Below are positions 41,830 through 52,000 of a stretch of DNA of 64,000 nt, piece by piece (the stretch's first letter is position 1; each line of letters opens with the position of its first letter). The stretch is from the NCBI RefSeq assembly GCF_018866325.1, contig NZ_CP076457.1, forward strand, positions 7,413,001 through 7,477,000, written 5' to 3'. The notes beneath the pieces are model-generated. The model was not told the DNA's origin, did not search any database, and saw only the letters and a list, made by a program, of their open reading frames with translations. Made by a program: the position numbers and the translations under genes. Origin of the DNA: Streptomyces sp. YPW6 (GTDB taxonomy: Bacteria > Actinomycetota > Actinomycetes > Streptomycetales > Streptomycetaceae).

Positions 41830-43181
41830 GGTGTGGTGTCGATTCGCTGGAGCAGGTCGCGGGCGGCGTCGGCGTGCAGGGGGTGGAAGCCCGGCTCGCG
41901 CAGCGCCTCGGTCAGGTCGCGTCGGGCCGCTTCCGGGTCGCCGAGGGCGTGGTGGATGGCGGCGCGGTGGTAGCGGAAGAGTGCGCTGCGGGTGCCCTGG
42001 GCGAGGGCTTTGTCGGCCTGGGCGAGGGCTTCGACGTCTCGGCCGGCGCGGTGCAGGGCCCAGGCGTACGCATCGTGGACGGCGACGAAGGGGCGGTTGC
42101 GGAGGGTTTCCTCGGACAGGGTGACAGCGCGTCGCGGGTTGCCGTGATCCGCTTCGAAGAGGATCACGTCGGTGTCCGCCGGGTCGCCGGCTGCTTCCCG
42201 GATACGGTCCTGTGCGCGCAGGAGTTCGTAGTTCTCCGCCGCCCGTTGGCTGTGGCCCAGGGCCTGCTCCAGTTCACCCAGGCCCAACAGGTAGTGCGGC
42301 AGGGGGGCGATCGCGATGGCCGCCCGGTAGTCGGCGGCGGCCTCGGTGGTGTCGCCCAGGGCCAGGTAGGCGCGGGCACGGGTCTCCAGGAGGGCCGAAT
42401 CCGTCGGGGCGGTCCTGAGGGCGGTCCGCGTCCTGGCCAGGGCTTCGCGGGGGTTCGCGTCCTGGAGGTCCAGGTCCGCCAGAACACGCTGGGCGAAAGC
42501 CCTGTCGGCCGGGGTGGCCGCTGCCGCCAGGGACCGTTGCATCAGGGCGCGGGCCCGGGCGGTGTCTCCCTTGAGCTCGAAGGCGTAGGAGGCACGGGCG
42601 AGGGAGGCGGCGTCCGGACGGAGATCCGTCATCTTCTGGACTGCCTCGTCGGCATCGTCGTAGTGGCCGAGCTGGGTGTGGGCGTCGGCGAGGACTCCGT
42701 AGGCGGAGGAGCTGTAGGGTCCGCTGGTGGTTGCCCTGCGGGCCCAGCGCAGCGCGGTGGGGAAGTCGTGGCGGGCCGCTGCCAGGGCGCCCATCGCGGT
42801 CTCCGCGTCCGTGTTGCCTTCGCCCTGTACGGAGAGGGAGGTCCGCAGCGCCTTCTCGGCCCGGTCGTAGGTGGCCGGGTCAGCGGTGCTGCGCGCCTGC
42901 TGGACGTAGGCCATTCCCAGGGCGGCCCAGCCGCCGGGGTCCTTCGGCAGCCGGGCCACCCGGGCCTGGAGCGCTTCGATCGACCCTCGGGGCGTCCCGT
43001 CCGGCCCGTGGTGGCCGACCGGACGGGGTGCGGTGTTCCCGCCGGGGGTCAGCATGACCGCGCCGACGGCGAACATCGTCGCGCCCAGGGCCATGGTGGC
43101 CACGATTCTTCGCAGCCGTCGGCCGCCGCGTGACGGGGCCGGCGGCTGAGCGGACGTGGGTGCGGTGTGGTCCGGGTGCAC
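41826..43181 (-). CDS. Tetratricopeptide-repeat protein
   Basis: A 451-residue protein with a short basic N-terminus, one membrane helix (IVATMALGATMFAVGAVML) and then about nine TPR units (for example GGWAALGMAYVQQARSTADP, GVLADAHTQLGHYDDADEAV, ARAYLALGDTTEAAADYRAA, LGELEQALGHSQRAAENYEL). So a single-pass protein with an external solenoid. It overlaps the NicO gene by ATGA and follows the DUF4331 gene by about 97 bp, so all three may be one transcript. A scaffold role is likely; partner unknown. Confidence 0.75.
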   Translation of the reverse strand: MHPDHTAPTSAQPPAPSRGGRRLRRIVATMALGATMFAVGAVMLTPGGNTAPRPVGHHGPDGTPRGSIEALQARVARLPKDPGGWAALGMAYVQQARSTADPATYDRAEKALRTSLSVQGEGNTDAETAMGALAAARHDFPTALRWARRATTSGPYSSSAYGVLADAHTQLGHYDDADEAVQKMTDLRPDAASLARASYAFELKGDTARARALMQRSLAAAATPADRAFAQRVLADLDLQDANPREALARTRTALRTAPTDSALLETRARAYLALGDTTEAAADYRAAIAIAPLPHYLLGLGELEQALGHSQRAAENYELLRAQDRIREAAGDPADTDVILFEADHGNPRRAVTLSEETLRNRPFVAVHDAYAWALHRAGRDVEALAQADKALAQGTRSALFRYHRAAIHHALGDPEAARRDLTEALREPGFHPLHADAARDLLQRIDTTP

Positions 43182-43278
43182 GAAAGGCCCTCCCCATGGT
43201 TCGGCGATGCCCGGGCCGGGGTGTGCTCCCCGGCCCGGACACCTTCATCGCCTCGATCGGTGGTGCGCGGGGGCCGGT

Positions 43279-44880
43279 TCAGCTCTCCTTGCGGCGGCGG
43301 CGAAGGCGGAAGCCCCCGACACCGAGGAGGAGCGCGCCGGCCCCGGCGAGCGCCGCCGCTTGGGTGGGCCGGATGGCGGTGCTCGCCGCTGTGTTCTCCG
43401 CAGCGGTCTGCTCGGCACTGCGGCCGGTCGCGCCGGGGCCGCGGTTCACGTTCTTGGTGTGCGGGAGCGCGACGTACGGGAACGAGGTGCCGAAGGCGAC
43501 CTCGTTGGTGTCGACCTTGTCGCCGTCCGCGAGCGCCGGGACGAGAACGCCGGTCTGCGCGGCGCCCTCGACGGCCTGGAGCGAGATGTCGATGACATCG
43601 TCGGCGAGGCGGCGCCCGTTCGGGAAGCCGGCCAGGTCGCCCGCGAGGACACCGAGCCGCTGGGGTTCGGCCGTGGGGGGAACCGCCATGTTCAGGCGCA
43701 GCTCCTCGGCCGGGACGATCTTCCTGAGCACCGCGTCCTTGTTGAGGCGGTGGGCGTTGAGGTCGGCCTTGATCGGACCGCAGACCTTGCAGATCCCCGT
43801 CAGGTAGATCTCGGCGAGGTCGTTGCGGGGCGTCTTGGGCGCCGGGACGCCGTACACCTGCTGGATGAGCTTGGGCAGGATCGGGTCGTACACCTTGTCG
43901 ACGACCGGCTGGACGGTGCGGTCCTGGCTGGGGTTGAGGGTGTTGAACGCGTCCTTGAACCTCAGCGGGACGACGACCTCGTTGACCAGCGGGTTCCCCA
44001 GGCGGGACACCTGCTTCCACAGCTTCTTGACCTTCGCGTCACGAGAGTCGTTGACCGTGACGCCCGCGCGCTCGGTGGTCGACCACACCCCGATGACCGG
44101 GTTGCGGGAGGAGTTGCCCCTCAGGGCGAGCTGCTTCTTCGGGACCTGGATGGCGATGGTGTTGACGTTGTAGCCCGCCAGAGTGTCCTGCCCCCGTTCG
44201 CTCAGGTCGCCGCCGTACAGGAGGTCGAAGACGCGCAGGTCGGCGAAGAACGGGTCCTCGGCCTGGCCCGCGTACGTCTTGCCGCCGCCCGGCAGAGCGA
44301 AGGTCGCCTGCTTCCGCAGGGCCGCGTAGTCGGGCATCGACGCCTTGCCCGTACGGGACGGCGCGGCCGGGACGCCCCGCAGGACGGTGCGGCTCTTTCC
44401 TCCGGTGGTGACGACGAGGTCGTAGACCTGGCGGAAGTTGAGGTCCGGGTCGTTCAGCGAGGTGACCTGGCCGGTGTTGTAGAGGAACTGGTTCGCGTCA
44501 TCGCGATAGCTGCTGCGGAAGCGCCAGCTGTAGGTGACGTCGGCGACTCCGTCACCGGTGTTGTCGATCTTGATGTTGTAGCGCAGGTCGTCGCCGAACG
44601 CGTAGAAGTTCGGTCCGCCGTTGGGCTCCTCCATCGGGATCCAGTTCGCCACCATCGTGACGGTGTCGGACTTGTCGGGGCTGGTGAACGCGTACACGTC
44701 GGTGTTGTCCGCCCGCGGGTCCCCGGCGATCAGGGGTGCCTCGCGGTGACTGGACGCCGCACTGAGGCCCGGGGCGAGGGTCATCGCTCCGAGTCCCGCG
44801 GCCAGGGTGGTGGTACCGAGGACGAGCAGGGACCGGTCCAGCACGTGCCGTGAGCGGGGCTTTGACTGAGAATCCTTCAC
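43279..44880 (-). CDS. DUF4331 surface protein
   Basis: A 533-residue protein from GTG 44880 (GAAGGA upstream). It has an N-terminal export signal (VLGTTTLAAGLGAMTLAPGL), then the DUF4331 hallmark SSHREAPLIAGDPRADNTDV and FTSPDKSDTVTMVANWIPME. A C-terminal anchor (AAALAGAGALLLGVGGFRLR plus RRRKES) holds it to the membrane. The His-containing N-terminus (SSHREAP) suggests metal or phosphate ligands. The DUF4331/TPR/NicO set suggests a metal-linked surface system. The biochemical role is unknown. Confidence 0.8.
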   Translation of the reverse strand: MKDSQSKPRSRHVLDRSLLVLGTTTLAAGLGAMTLAPGLSAASSHREAPLIAGDPRADNTDVYAFTSPDKSDTVTMVANWIPMEEPNGGPNFYAFGDDLRYNIKIDNTGDGVADVTYSWRFRSSYRDDANQFLYNTGQVTSLNDPDLNFRQVYDLVVTTGGKSRTVLRGVPAAPSRTGKASMPDYAALRKQATFALPGGGKTYAGQAEDPFFADLRVFDLLYGGDLSERGQDTLAGYNVNTIAIQVPKKQLALRGNSSRNPVIGVWSTTERAGVTVNDSRDAKVKKLWKQVSRLGNPLVNEVVVPLRFKDAFNTLNPSQDRTVQPVVDKVYDPILPKLIQQVYGVPAPKTPRNDLAEIYLTGICKVCGPIKADLNAHRLNKDAVLRKIVPAEELRLNMAVPPTAEPQRLGVLAGDLAGFPNGRRLADDVIDISLQAVEGAAQTGVLVPALADGDKVDTNEVAFGTSFPYVALPHTKNVNRGPGATGRSAEQTAAENTAASTAIRPTQAAALAGAGALLLGVGGFRLRRRRKES

Positions 44881-45927
44881 GCTGTTCCTTCTGTCTGCTG
44901 TTTCCCCGCCCGGCATGTGTGAGGGCATGCGGAAGCGGGGGTGGGCGGATGAGCGGTGTGGCGTTTCGGCGCAGCGGCGGAAAGGCTCGCCCTGACCGAG
45001 TGACAGGAATGGGGCGGATCAGCGAAGTGATCCGTGACCTGGTCCCTCGTCGAAGAGCTGCGCGTGGGAGGCCGCGCATGGAGGAAAGACGCGTCGAAGA
45101 CCCGCGCATCCGTAGACAAGCACGTCGAAAGCACCGCTCGTGCGCACTCCGGCCCCCTCCGCGGGGTGTCCGAGCGGCCCACGAAGAGAGAAAGGGCCGG
45201 TGGGACGGGATATCGGTGCGACGGACACCCCGCGAAAAGTCGGGGCGACACAGTTCCGGACCGCTGGGCCGAAAGGGTCACGGCCCTCTTGTTGCAAGGT
45301 GTTCGCAAGAGGGGGGTCGTGGGTGTGCGCCCCGTCAACTCAGGGCGTTCATCGGATATTCGGAAGATGAGGGGCGTCGTCCGGTCCACCGCATCGATGC
45401 TTGGGGGATGCAACCGCCTCTAGAAGGCGGAGTCCGGAAGGAGCTGTCATCGGCTTTGCCGGTCTCCGCCCCGGTGTCGGCGTCACCCGCCCGCACCTGA
45501 TCGCCACTCACCCCGGTTCTTGGCTCCGCTTCGCCATGCTCAACGCGGCTTCTCGCGGACCCGCCCGGCGGCTGCGGGGGCCTCGCCCCGCTTCTCGCGA
45601 TGGAAGGCGCTGGTCGGGCGCGGTGCTTTCTGATCCTGACGGCCGGCTCCGGGGCTCCAACGCGATGATGCCGACGTGGCTGGTGTGCTGACACCGCAAG
45701 GCGACCTGCCGATCCCGGACTCACGACGTCGGACGGGCTCCTCCCGGCGGCGCCTGCTGCATGCTCGTCACGTGAGGCATGCGGATGGCTCTGCCTCGAA
45801 CGACCCGGGAGCGGGGAGGTGTCCGAGGCCGGGCAGCTGCTTGATGCGGGAGGCCATCACCGTGCCGTAGCGGTGCACCGAAGGCGGATCCCGGCAGTGG
45901 CCGGCGGCGTCGAAGGCTGCCGCCGCT
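44881..45927. other. Long intergenic region with interspersed repeat
   Basis: About 1,050 bp between the DUF4331 start and the DUF4267-like stop. Open frames on both strands have poor starts and no consistent codon bias. The one recognisable item is the second copy of the intergenic repeat (core 45654-45680). GC content and hairpins are typical; it could hold an unannotated small RNA. Confidence 0.4.
45629..45699. repeat. Interspersed intergenic repeat, copy 2
   Basis: Core 45654-45680 matches 31123-31149 at 25 of 27 positions, with weaker similarity for about 20 bp on each side (TGATCnTGA...CGGCT on the left, CACCGCAA on the right). The minus-strand frame from TTG 45699 reads RCQHTSHVGIIALEP, similar to the frame in copy 1. 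Both differences inside His-Val are synonymous, which leaves open whether this is a tiny coding motif or structured RNA. Confidence 0.6.
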
Positions 45928-46347
45928 TCATGAGCGCCGCCGCCGCCACCCGAGCCCGGAGCCGGCGCGGTGTCCCCGTGGCCGGTCCGACGCCAGGCCG
46001 GCCACCGCGCAGAGCGCACCCCAGCCCCCTGCGACCGCCGCGGCTTTGCGGCGGGCGGCCGGATCGGGGAGTCGCGTACCGAAGAGCACCGCGTCGCCGA
46101 GGTCGGCCACGACCCGGCACGCGGTTGCCGCTCGTCGTCCGGAGCGGTCCTTCGCGGCCATCATGGCGATGCCGATCGCGGCATCCCGAACCCCCAGAGC
46201 ACGGATCAGCAGGGCGGTGGGGGCCGGGACGGCCCCGTCCTCGCCGTCCAGGCCGCACGGACGGGCCATCAGGGCCGGTCGTACGAGAACGGCCACCCCG
46301 TAGGCAGCGGTCGCCGCGCCCACCCATCGCATCGGGCCGGTTTTCAC
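45928..46347 (-). CDS. DUF4267-like membrane protein
   Basis: A 139-residue protein with four hydrophobic segments (VGAATAAYGVAVLVRPALMA; LIRALGVRDAAIGIAMMAA; CRVVADLGDAVLFGT; AAVAGGWGALCAVAGLA) and a basic tail (GLGWRRRRS). The ALGVRDAAIGIAMM segment is typical of DUF4267 proteins. It is monocistronic. Function unknown. Confidence 0.65.
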   Translation of the reverse strand: MKTGPMRWVGAATAAYGVAVLVRPALMARPCGLDGEDGAVPAPTALLIRALGVRDAAIGIAMMAAKDRSGRRAATACRVVADLGDAVLFGTRLPDPAARRKAAAVAGGWGALCAVAGLASDRPRGHRAGSGLGWRRRRS

Positions 46348-46459
46348 AGCATCCTCCTCGGATCACCCGCGCTTCATGGACCACGCGTACCCCGGCTGCC
46401 CCTCGTCCGACACCTCGGTACGCGCAACCGGCGGAGGCGGGCGGACGCCATCCGCTCCG

Positions 46460-47197
46460 TCAGGCAGGCGTGAGGAGGCAGAACTCGTTGCCCTCCGGGT
46501 CAACGAGGATCGTCCAGTGGATCGCGGACTGGTCGATACCGGGGTCGGTGGCGCCCAGGGAACGCAGCCGGGCCGCTTCCGCCGCCGGGTCGTCGCCGGG
46601 GTAGGGGCGGACGTCGAGATGGACGCGGTTCCATCCGCTCTTGTTGCCGGGAGTGCGGAGGAACTCCAGATAGGGGCCGACGCCCTTGGCGGAGCGCATG
46701 GCCGCACGGTCGTCGGTGACCTCGTGCAGCGTCCAGTCCATCGCCTCGCCCCAGAACCGGGCCATCTCCCGCGGGTCGGTGCAGTCGACCACCACGGCGG
46801 CGATCGGCCCGGTTCCCCGGTAGACCGGCCGGGGCTCCAGGACGCAGAACTCGTTGCCCTCCGGGTCGGCCATCACCGTCCAGGGGACGTCGCCCTGCCC
46901 CACGTCGACGAGCGTCGCGCCGAGGCTCTTCAGACGTGCGACCAGCTCCTCCTGATGGGCGGCCGAGGTGGTGGCCAGGTCGAGGTGCACGCGGTTCTTG
47001 ACCGTCTTGGGTTCCGGGCGGGCGATGATGTCGATGCAGACGGCCGCGGCGTCGGGGTAGCTGAAGCCCACGGGTTCGAGGTTGGTCACCCCGGGGCCCT
47101 CGCTGTGGATACCCCAGCCGAGCGCCTCCGCCCAGAACCGGCCGAGTGCGGCGTCGTCGTGGGCCTTCATATTGATCTGCACGAGTCGTGTTGCCAT
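46460..47197 (-). CDS. VOC (glyoxalase/bleomycin-resistance) superfamily protein, two domains
   Basis: A 245-residue protein with two VOC units. The first (about 1-115) has LVQINMKAHDDAALGRFWAE, NRVHLDLATTSAAHQEELVA and WTVMADPEGNEFCVLE. The second (about 125-245) has AAVVVDCTDPREMARFWGEA, NRVHLDVRPYPGDDPAAEAA and WTILVDPEGNEFCLLT. His and Glu residues in each NRVHLD/EFC pair are the usual metal or ligand positions. Substrate cannot be predicted. Confidence 0.85.
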   Translation of the reverse strand: MATRLVQINMKAHDDAALGRFWAEALGWGIHSEGPGVTNLEPVGFSYPDAAAVCIDIIARPEPKTVKNRVHLDLATTSAAHQEELVARLKSLGATLVDVGQGDVPWTVMADPEGNEFCVLEPRPVYRGTGPIAAVVVDCTDPREMARFWGEAMDWTLHEVTDDRAAMRSAKGVGPYLEFLRTPGNKSGWNRVHLDVRPYPGDDPAAEAARLRSLGATDPGIDQSAIHWTILVDPEGNEFCLLTPA

Positions 47198-47300
47198 GCC
47201 GCAGATCCTAGAAGTCCGGTCGGCCCCCGCCGTTCACCGGGTGATAAGGACGCGATGGTCACGTCCCTTCACCGTTCCGGCGGAAAAGTGGCGTCCTGTT

Positions 47301-48239
47301 CTACCGGTCGGGCCGTGCGGTGCGGGGCGACGCCCGGGAGGCGTTCCAGTCGGCGCGGCCCCCGACGCCCAGGACCTCGGCGGGGGAGGTGGTGTCCTCG
47401 TCGCGAAGACTGCGCAGTTCGCGGCGGGAGGCCCGTGCGACGAGTGCGGGGAACAGGGGGCGCAGAGGCTGGCACCAGCGGAGCCAGGGCGGGGCGTAGA
47501 TGTTCGGGGTGCGGCGGGTGATGCCCTGGGTGAGCCACTGGGCGACCTGGTCGGGGGAGTGGACCCGGCGGGCGGGGCGGGGCTGGTTGCGGCGCAGGGC
47601 CGCCAGGACCGGGTGGTCGTCGATGCCGGTGAGCATGTCGGTGCCGGTCCAGTGCAGATAGGCGATACCCACCTGGACCCCGTCCGGTTCGGCCTCGCCG
47701 CGCAGGGCCAGGGCGAACGACTCCGCTCCGGCCTTGGACGCGCAGTAGGCGCTCATCATGGGCGCCGCGCCGAACGCGGCGGTCGAGGCGATCTGGAGAA
47801 AGTACCCGCGGGTCGATCTGAGCTGCGGAAGGAAGGCGCGGGCCGTGTTGGCGGAGCCGATGAGGTTGACGTCGATGACGCGTTGCCAGAGTTCGCCGGA
47901 GGTACGGTCGAACGGGCCGCTCACCGCGATGCCGGCGTTGGCCACCACCACGTCGGCGGGCCCGAGTTCGGCCGCCACACGGCGTGCGGCCGCGGCGAGC
48001 GCCGTGCGGTCGGTGATGTCGCACTCGACGCAGACGCTCGGACCGGGGAGGGACCCGGCCGCCCTCTCCAGGGCCGTCCGTTCCCGCCCCAGCAGGGCGA
48101 CACGCATCCCGTTCCGGGAGAGGCTGTGGGCGAGCGCTTCACCGATGCCGCGAGCGGCGCCGGTGACGACGGCGGTCCGCCCGTCCAGAGGGCGGGAGCG
48201 GACGCGGCGGACCCGGCGCCCGCCCGGACTGTCGGGCAT
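47301..48239 (-). CDS. Short-chain dehydrogenase/reductase
   Basis: A 312-residue classical SDR: cofactor motif VVTGAARGIGEALAHSL (TGxxxGIG), NAG in VVVANAGIAVSG, catalytic Ser in LQIASTAAFGAAP and Y-x-x-x-K in MSAYCASKAGAESF. The last 60 residues have a basic, possibly membrane-associated end (RTPNIYAPPWLRWCQPLRPL). The SDR substrate is unknown. The ATG at 48239 is preceded by GGAGAG. Confidence 0.85.
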   Translation of the reverse strand: MPDSPGGRRVRRVRSRPLDGRTAVVTGAARGIGEALAHSLSRNGMRVALLGRERTALERAAGSLPGPSVCVECDITDRTALAAAARRVAAELGPADVVVANAGIAVSGPFDRTSGELWQRVIDVNLIGSANTARAFLPQLRSTRGYFLQIASTAAFGAAPMMSAYCASKAGAESFALALRGEAEPDGVQVGIAYLHWTGTDMLTGIDDHPVLAALRRNQPRPARRVHSPDQVAQWLTQGITRRTPNIYAPPWLRWCQPLRPLFPALVARASRRELRSLRDEDTTSPAEVLGVGGRADWNASRASPRTARPDR

Positions 48240-48273
48240 GTTCTCTCCTGCCTTCGGTCAACGGTGAACGCCC

Positions 48274-48753
48274 CTATCGGACGCGAGGAGAGCTTCCGCC
48301 CGAGCCGCCCTGATCGTCGGAATCGTCGTCGTCGTCATCGCCGGGGATGTGGACGTCGAAGACGACGATGTTGATCTCGACGACCTCCAGCCCCGTCATC
48401 GTCTCCACGGCGTCGGTGACGTTGGTCCGGATCCGGTCGGCGAGTTCGTGGATCGGTGTGCCGTACTCCACCTTGACGTCGACGTCGATCGCGGCTTGCT
48501 TCTCTCCCACCTCCACCTTGACGGCGCGCCCCGCGGCGGAGGAGCCGCCGGAGCCGGGCATGCGCCCGGCGACGGCCCCCAGGGCCTTCGAGGCTCCTCG
48601 TCCTGTGGAGTGGACGCCCTCGGTCTCCCGTATGGCTATGCCGGCGATGGCGGCGACGACGTTGTCGCTGATGGTCGTCCTGCCGCGGTCACGGGATCCC
48701 TCCGAGCGCCGGCCGGTCGTGGTGCCTGTGCCCAGGTTTTCGGTGTCGGCCAT
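48274..48753 (-). CDS. Asp23/Gls24-family envelope stress protein
   Basis: A 159-residue acidic protein. ATG 48753 is chosen for its GAGG site; GTG/ATG starts upstream (48774, 48816) would add a short stretch. The Asp23 domain covers about 25-140: TTISDNVVAAIAGIAIRETE, GRAVKVEVGEKQAAIDVDVK and VEYGTPIHELADRIRTNVTD, then MTGLEVVEINIVVFDVHIPG. An Asp-rich end follows. Members coat the membrane or help in envelope stress. It lies convergent to nothing and behind the SDR gene. Confidence 0.8.
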   Translation of the reverse strand: MADTENLGTGTTTGRRSEGSRDRGRTTISDNVVAAIAGIAIRETEGVHSTGRGASKALGAVAGRMPGSGGSSAAGRAVKVEVGEKQAAIDVDVKVEYGTPIHELADRIRTNVTDAVETMTGLEVVEINIVVFDVHIPGDDDDDDSDDQGGSGGSSPRVR

Positions 48754-48893
48754 GTCTGCCTCACAGAGAGTCATGGTCACGGGCCTGTCCCCTCCCGGCC
48801 CGTGCGGTCCCCTCACTCACTCTGCGCCCGACCGACCGCGCACGCCATTCGGGTCGGCCGGCCACCAGCAGGTGGTTCCGGCCCGTCTTCGAT

Positions 48894-48909
48894 TCGAACG
48901 AATATGCGA
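48894..48909. promoter_or_regulatory. Probable LexA (SOS) box upstream of dnaE2
   Basis: TCGAAC-GAAT-ATGCGA matches 10 of 12 positions of the actinobacterial LexA consensus TCGAAC-N4-GTTCGA. It lies about 95 bp before the dnaE2 start. dnaE2 and ImuB-type genes are LexA-controlled in actinobacteria, which makes this a sensible site. Confidence 0.5.
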
Positions 48910-49001
48910 ACATGGAGGTAGAGTGCTTCTTCCGGTCCTGATGAATCGGGATGAGATGGCAGAGATCCGTAAAGGGGGGTCATGAGCAACAGGAGGTGTG
49001 T

Positions 49002-52000
49002 ATGTCGTTTACGCACCTCCATGCCGCGAGCGGCTATTCGCTGCGGTACGGGGCCAGTCATCCGTCCGCGCTGGCCGAGCGGGCCGCCGAGCGGGGCCTC
49101 GACGCCCTGGCGCTGACCGACCGGGACTCCCTGGCGGGCGTGGTGCGCTTTGCCAAGGCGTGCGCGGAGGCCGGGATCCGGCCGCTGTTCGGCGTCGATC
49201 TGGCGGTGCCCGGCGTGCCGGCGTCCGGCCCGGTGCCGCCGGAACGGCAGCGGACCGCTCCCGCCCGGGGCGGTGCGTTCGTCACGGAGCCGCCGCGGCG
49301 CGCGGTCTTTCTGGCCCGGACCGAACGCGGCTGGGCCGAGCTGTGCCGGCTGGTGACGGCGGCGTCGGACCAGGGCGTCACCTGGGACGACCTGTCCTGT
49401 CCGGACGACGAGCTGTTCGTCCTCCTCGGGGCGGACTCCGAGGTGGGGCAGGCGCTGGCGTCGGGGCGGCCGGACCGGGCCGCGACCCTGCTGGGCCCCT
49501 GGCGGACCCGGTTCGGCCGGTCGCTGCGCATCGCGACGTCCTGGCACGGGCGGCCCGGCACCGGCCCGGGGTCGCTGCGGCTGGCCGCGCGCCTGCTGGG
49601 TTTCGCCACCGAGCAGCAGGTGACCCCGGTGCTCACCAACGCCGTGCGCTACGCCGACCCGGACCGGGGCGAGGTCGCCGACATCCTGGACTCCGCCCGC
49701 CTCCTGGTGCCGATCGACGACCGTGACGCGTCCCGGCTCGACAGCGGGCAGCGGTGGCTGAAGGACACCGGGGAGATGGAACGGATCGCCGGGCGGATCG
49801 CGGAGGCCGCGGGCGGCCGGAGCGGGGACGCGCGGCGGCTGCTGGCTGCCACCGAGGAGACGGCCGAGGCCTGCGCGGTCGATCCGGGCGGCGCGTTCGG
49901 GCTGGGCCGGCTGAACCTTCCGGAGCCCGAGCTCGTCGGCGCGAGCGCCGACTCGGCGGACCGGGCGCTCGCGGACCGGTGCGCGGCGGGCATGCTCGGC
50001 CGCGGCTACCACCGGGAGGGGGAGCGCTGGGACCGGCTGGAGGAAGAGCTGCGGATCATCGCAGGGCACGGCTTCGCCGGATACTTCCTGACCGTCGCCG
50101 AGGTCGCGGCACAGGCCCGGCGGCTCGGCGTCCGCGTGGCCGCGCGCGGCTCGGGGGTGGGTTCGCTGGTCACGCATCTGCTGGAGATCAGCCCGGTCGA
50201 CCCGGTGGCGCACGGCCTGGTGATGGAGCGCTTCCTCTCCGAGCACCGCACGTCCCTGCCCGACATCGACCTGGACGTCGAGTCCGCCCGCCGCCTGGAG
50301 GTCTACCAGGCGGTGCGGGAGCGGTTCGGGGGCGACCGGGTGGCGACGCTCGCCGTCTACAAGACGTACCGGGCGCGCGGGGCGATCGAGGTCGTGGCCC
50401 GCGCCCGCGGCATGGCCCCGGACCGGGCGGCCCGGCTGGGCAAGGCGTTCCCGCACATCCGGGCCAAGGACGTACGGGCCGCCCTCGCCGAGCTGCCGGA
50501 GCTGCGCGAGGTCGCCGCCGAGGACCACGGGCGGCTCTGGGAGCTGGTGGAGGCGCTCGACGAGCTGCCGTTCGAGGCGGCGATGCACCCGTGCGGGCTG
50601 CTCGTCTCCGACGCGGCGCTGGTACGGCGTACCCCGTTGGCGCCGACCACCGTGGACAACATCGCCATGTCCCAGTTCGACAAGGAGGACATCGAGGACA
50701 CCGGGCATCCCAAGATCGACGTCATCGGGGTACGGATGCAGTCGGCGCTCGCCCACGCGGCCGCCGAGATCGAACGCGTCACCGGCGAACGGCTCGACCT
50801 GGACGACCCCGCGCAGGTGCCGCCGGACGACCCGGCCACGTACGACCTGATCTCCTCCGGGGACACCCTGGGCACCTTCCAGCTGGAGAGTCCCGGCCAG
50901 CGGGAGCTGGTACGGAACCTGCGGCCGCGGTCGTTCGGAGACCTGGCGCTCGACATCAGCCTGTTCCGGCCCGGACCGGTCGCGGCGAACATGGTGGATC
51001 CGCTGATCAAGGCCAGGGACAGTGGGAGCGGGACCCGTTACGCGCACCGCGACCTGCGGACGATCCTGGCGGAGACCGAGGGGCAGGTGGTCTACCACGA
51101 GCAGGTGATCGCGATCATGGTGCAGCTGACCGGCTGCGACCGGGGCACGGCCGACGAGGCCCGCCGCGCCCTGTCCGTCCCCGAGCGGCAGGGCCGGGTC
51201 CGCGCCTGGTTCGCCGACCGGGCGCGCGGGCGCGGCTACTCGGTCCAGGTCGTACGGGACGTGTGGAAGACCCTGGAGAACTTCGGCAGCTTCGGCTTCG
51301 CCAAGGCGCACGCCGCGGCCTTCGCGCAGCCCGCCTACCAGTCGAGCTGGCTCAAGGCCCACCGGATGGCGGCCCTGCTCGCCGGACTGCTCACCCACGA
51401 CCCGGGGATGTACCACAAGCGGGTCCTGGCCGCGGACGCCCGACGGCACGGGGTGCCGCTGCTGCTGCCCGACGTCAACCACTCCCGGGCCGCACACATA
51501 ATCGAACTGGTGTCTGGTAAATGGGGGGTGCGGATCGGTCTCGCGCAGGTGCGCGGCATCACCGAGGCCGAGAGCGGACGCATCGTGGCGGGGCAGCCCT
51601 ACACCTCGGCCGAGGACTTCTGGCAGCGTGCCCGGCCCAGCCGCCCGCTGGCCGAACGCCTCGCCCGGGTCGGCGCGCTGAGCGCGTTCGGGTCCCGCCG
51701 CGAGCTGCTGCTGAAGGTCGCCGAACTGCACCGCTCGGGACGCGGTGCGGGCGGATCCGCGGCCGGTCAGCTCCCCATGGCGGAGGCGGGGAGCGCGCGG
51801 GACGCGGGCAGCCCGGAAAGCGGTCCCGGGGCGGAGGGCGACAGCGCGGACGACGCTGCCACGGGCCTGCCGGCCATGGACGCGTCCGAACAGCTCGCCG
51901 CCGAACTCGACGTACTCGGCATGGACATCTCCCGCCACCTCCTCGACGAGCACCGCTCCCTGCTCGCCGACATCGGCGCAACCCCCGCCGCCGGTCTGGC

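Noticed and set aside
45034..45500. Possible coding genes in the 1-kb gap upstream of DUF4331
   Set aside because: Frames on both strands overlap each other, lack ribosome-binding sites and show no consistent third-position GC.
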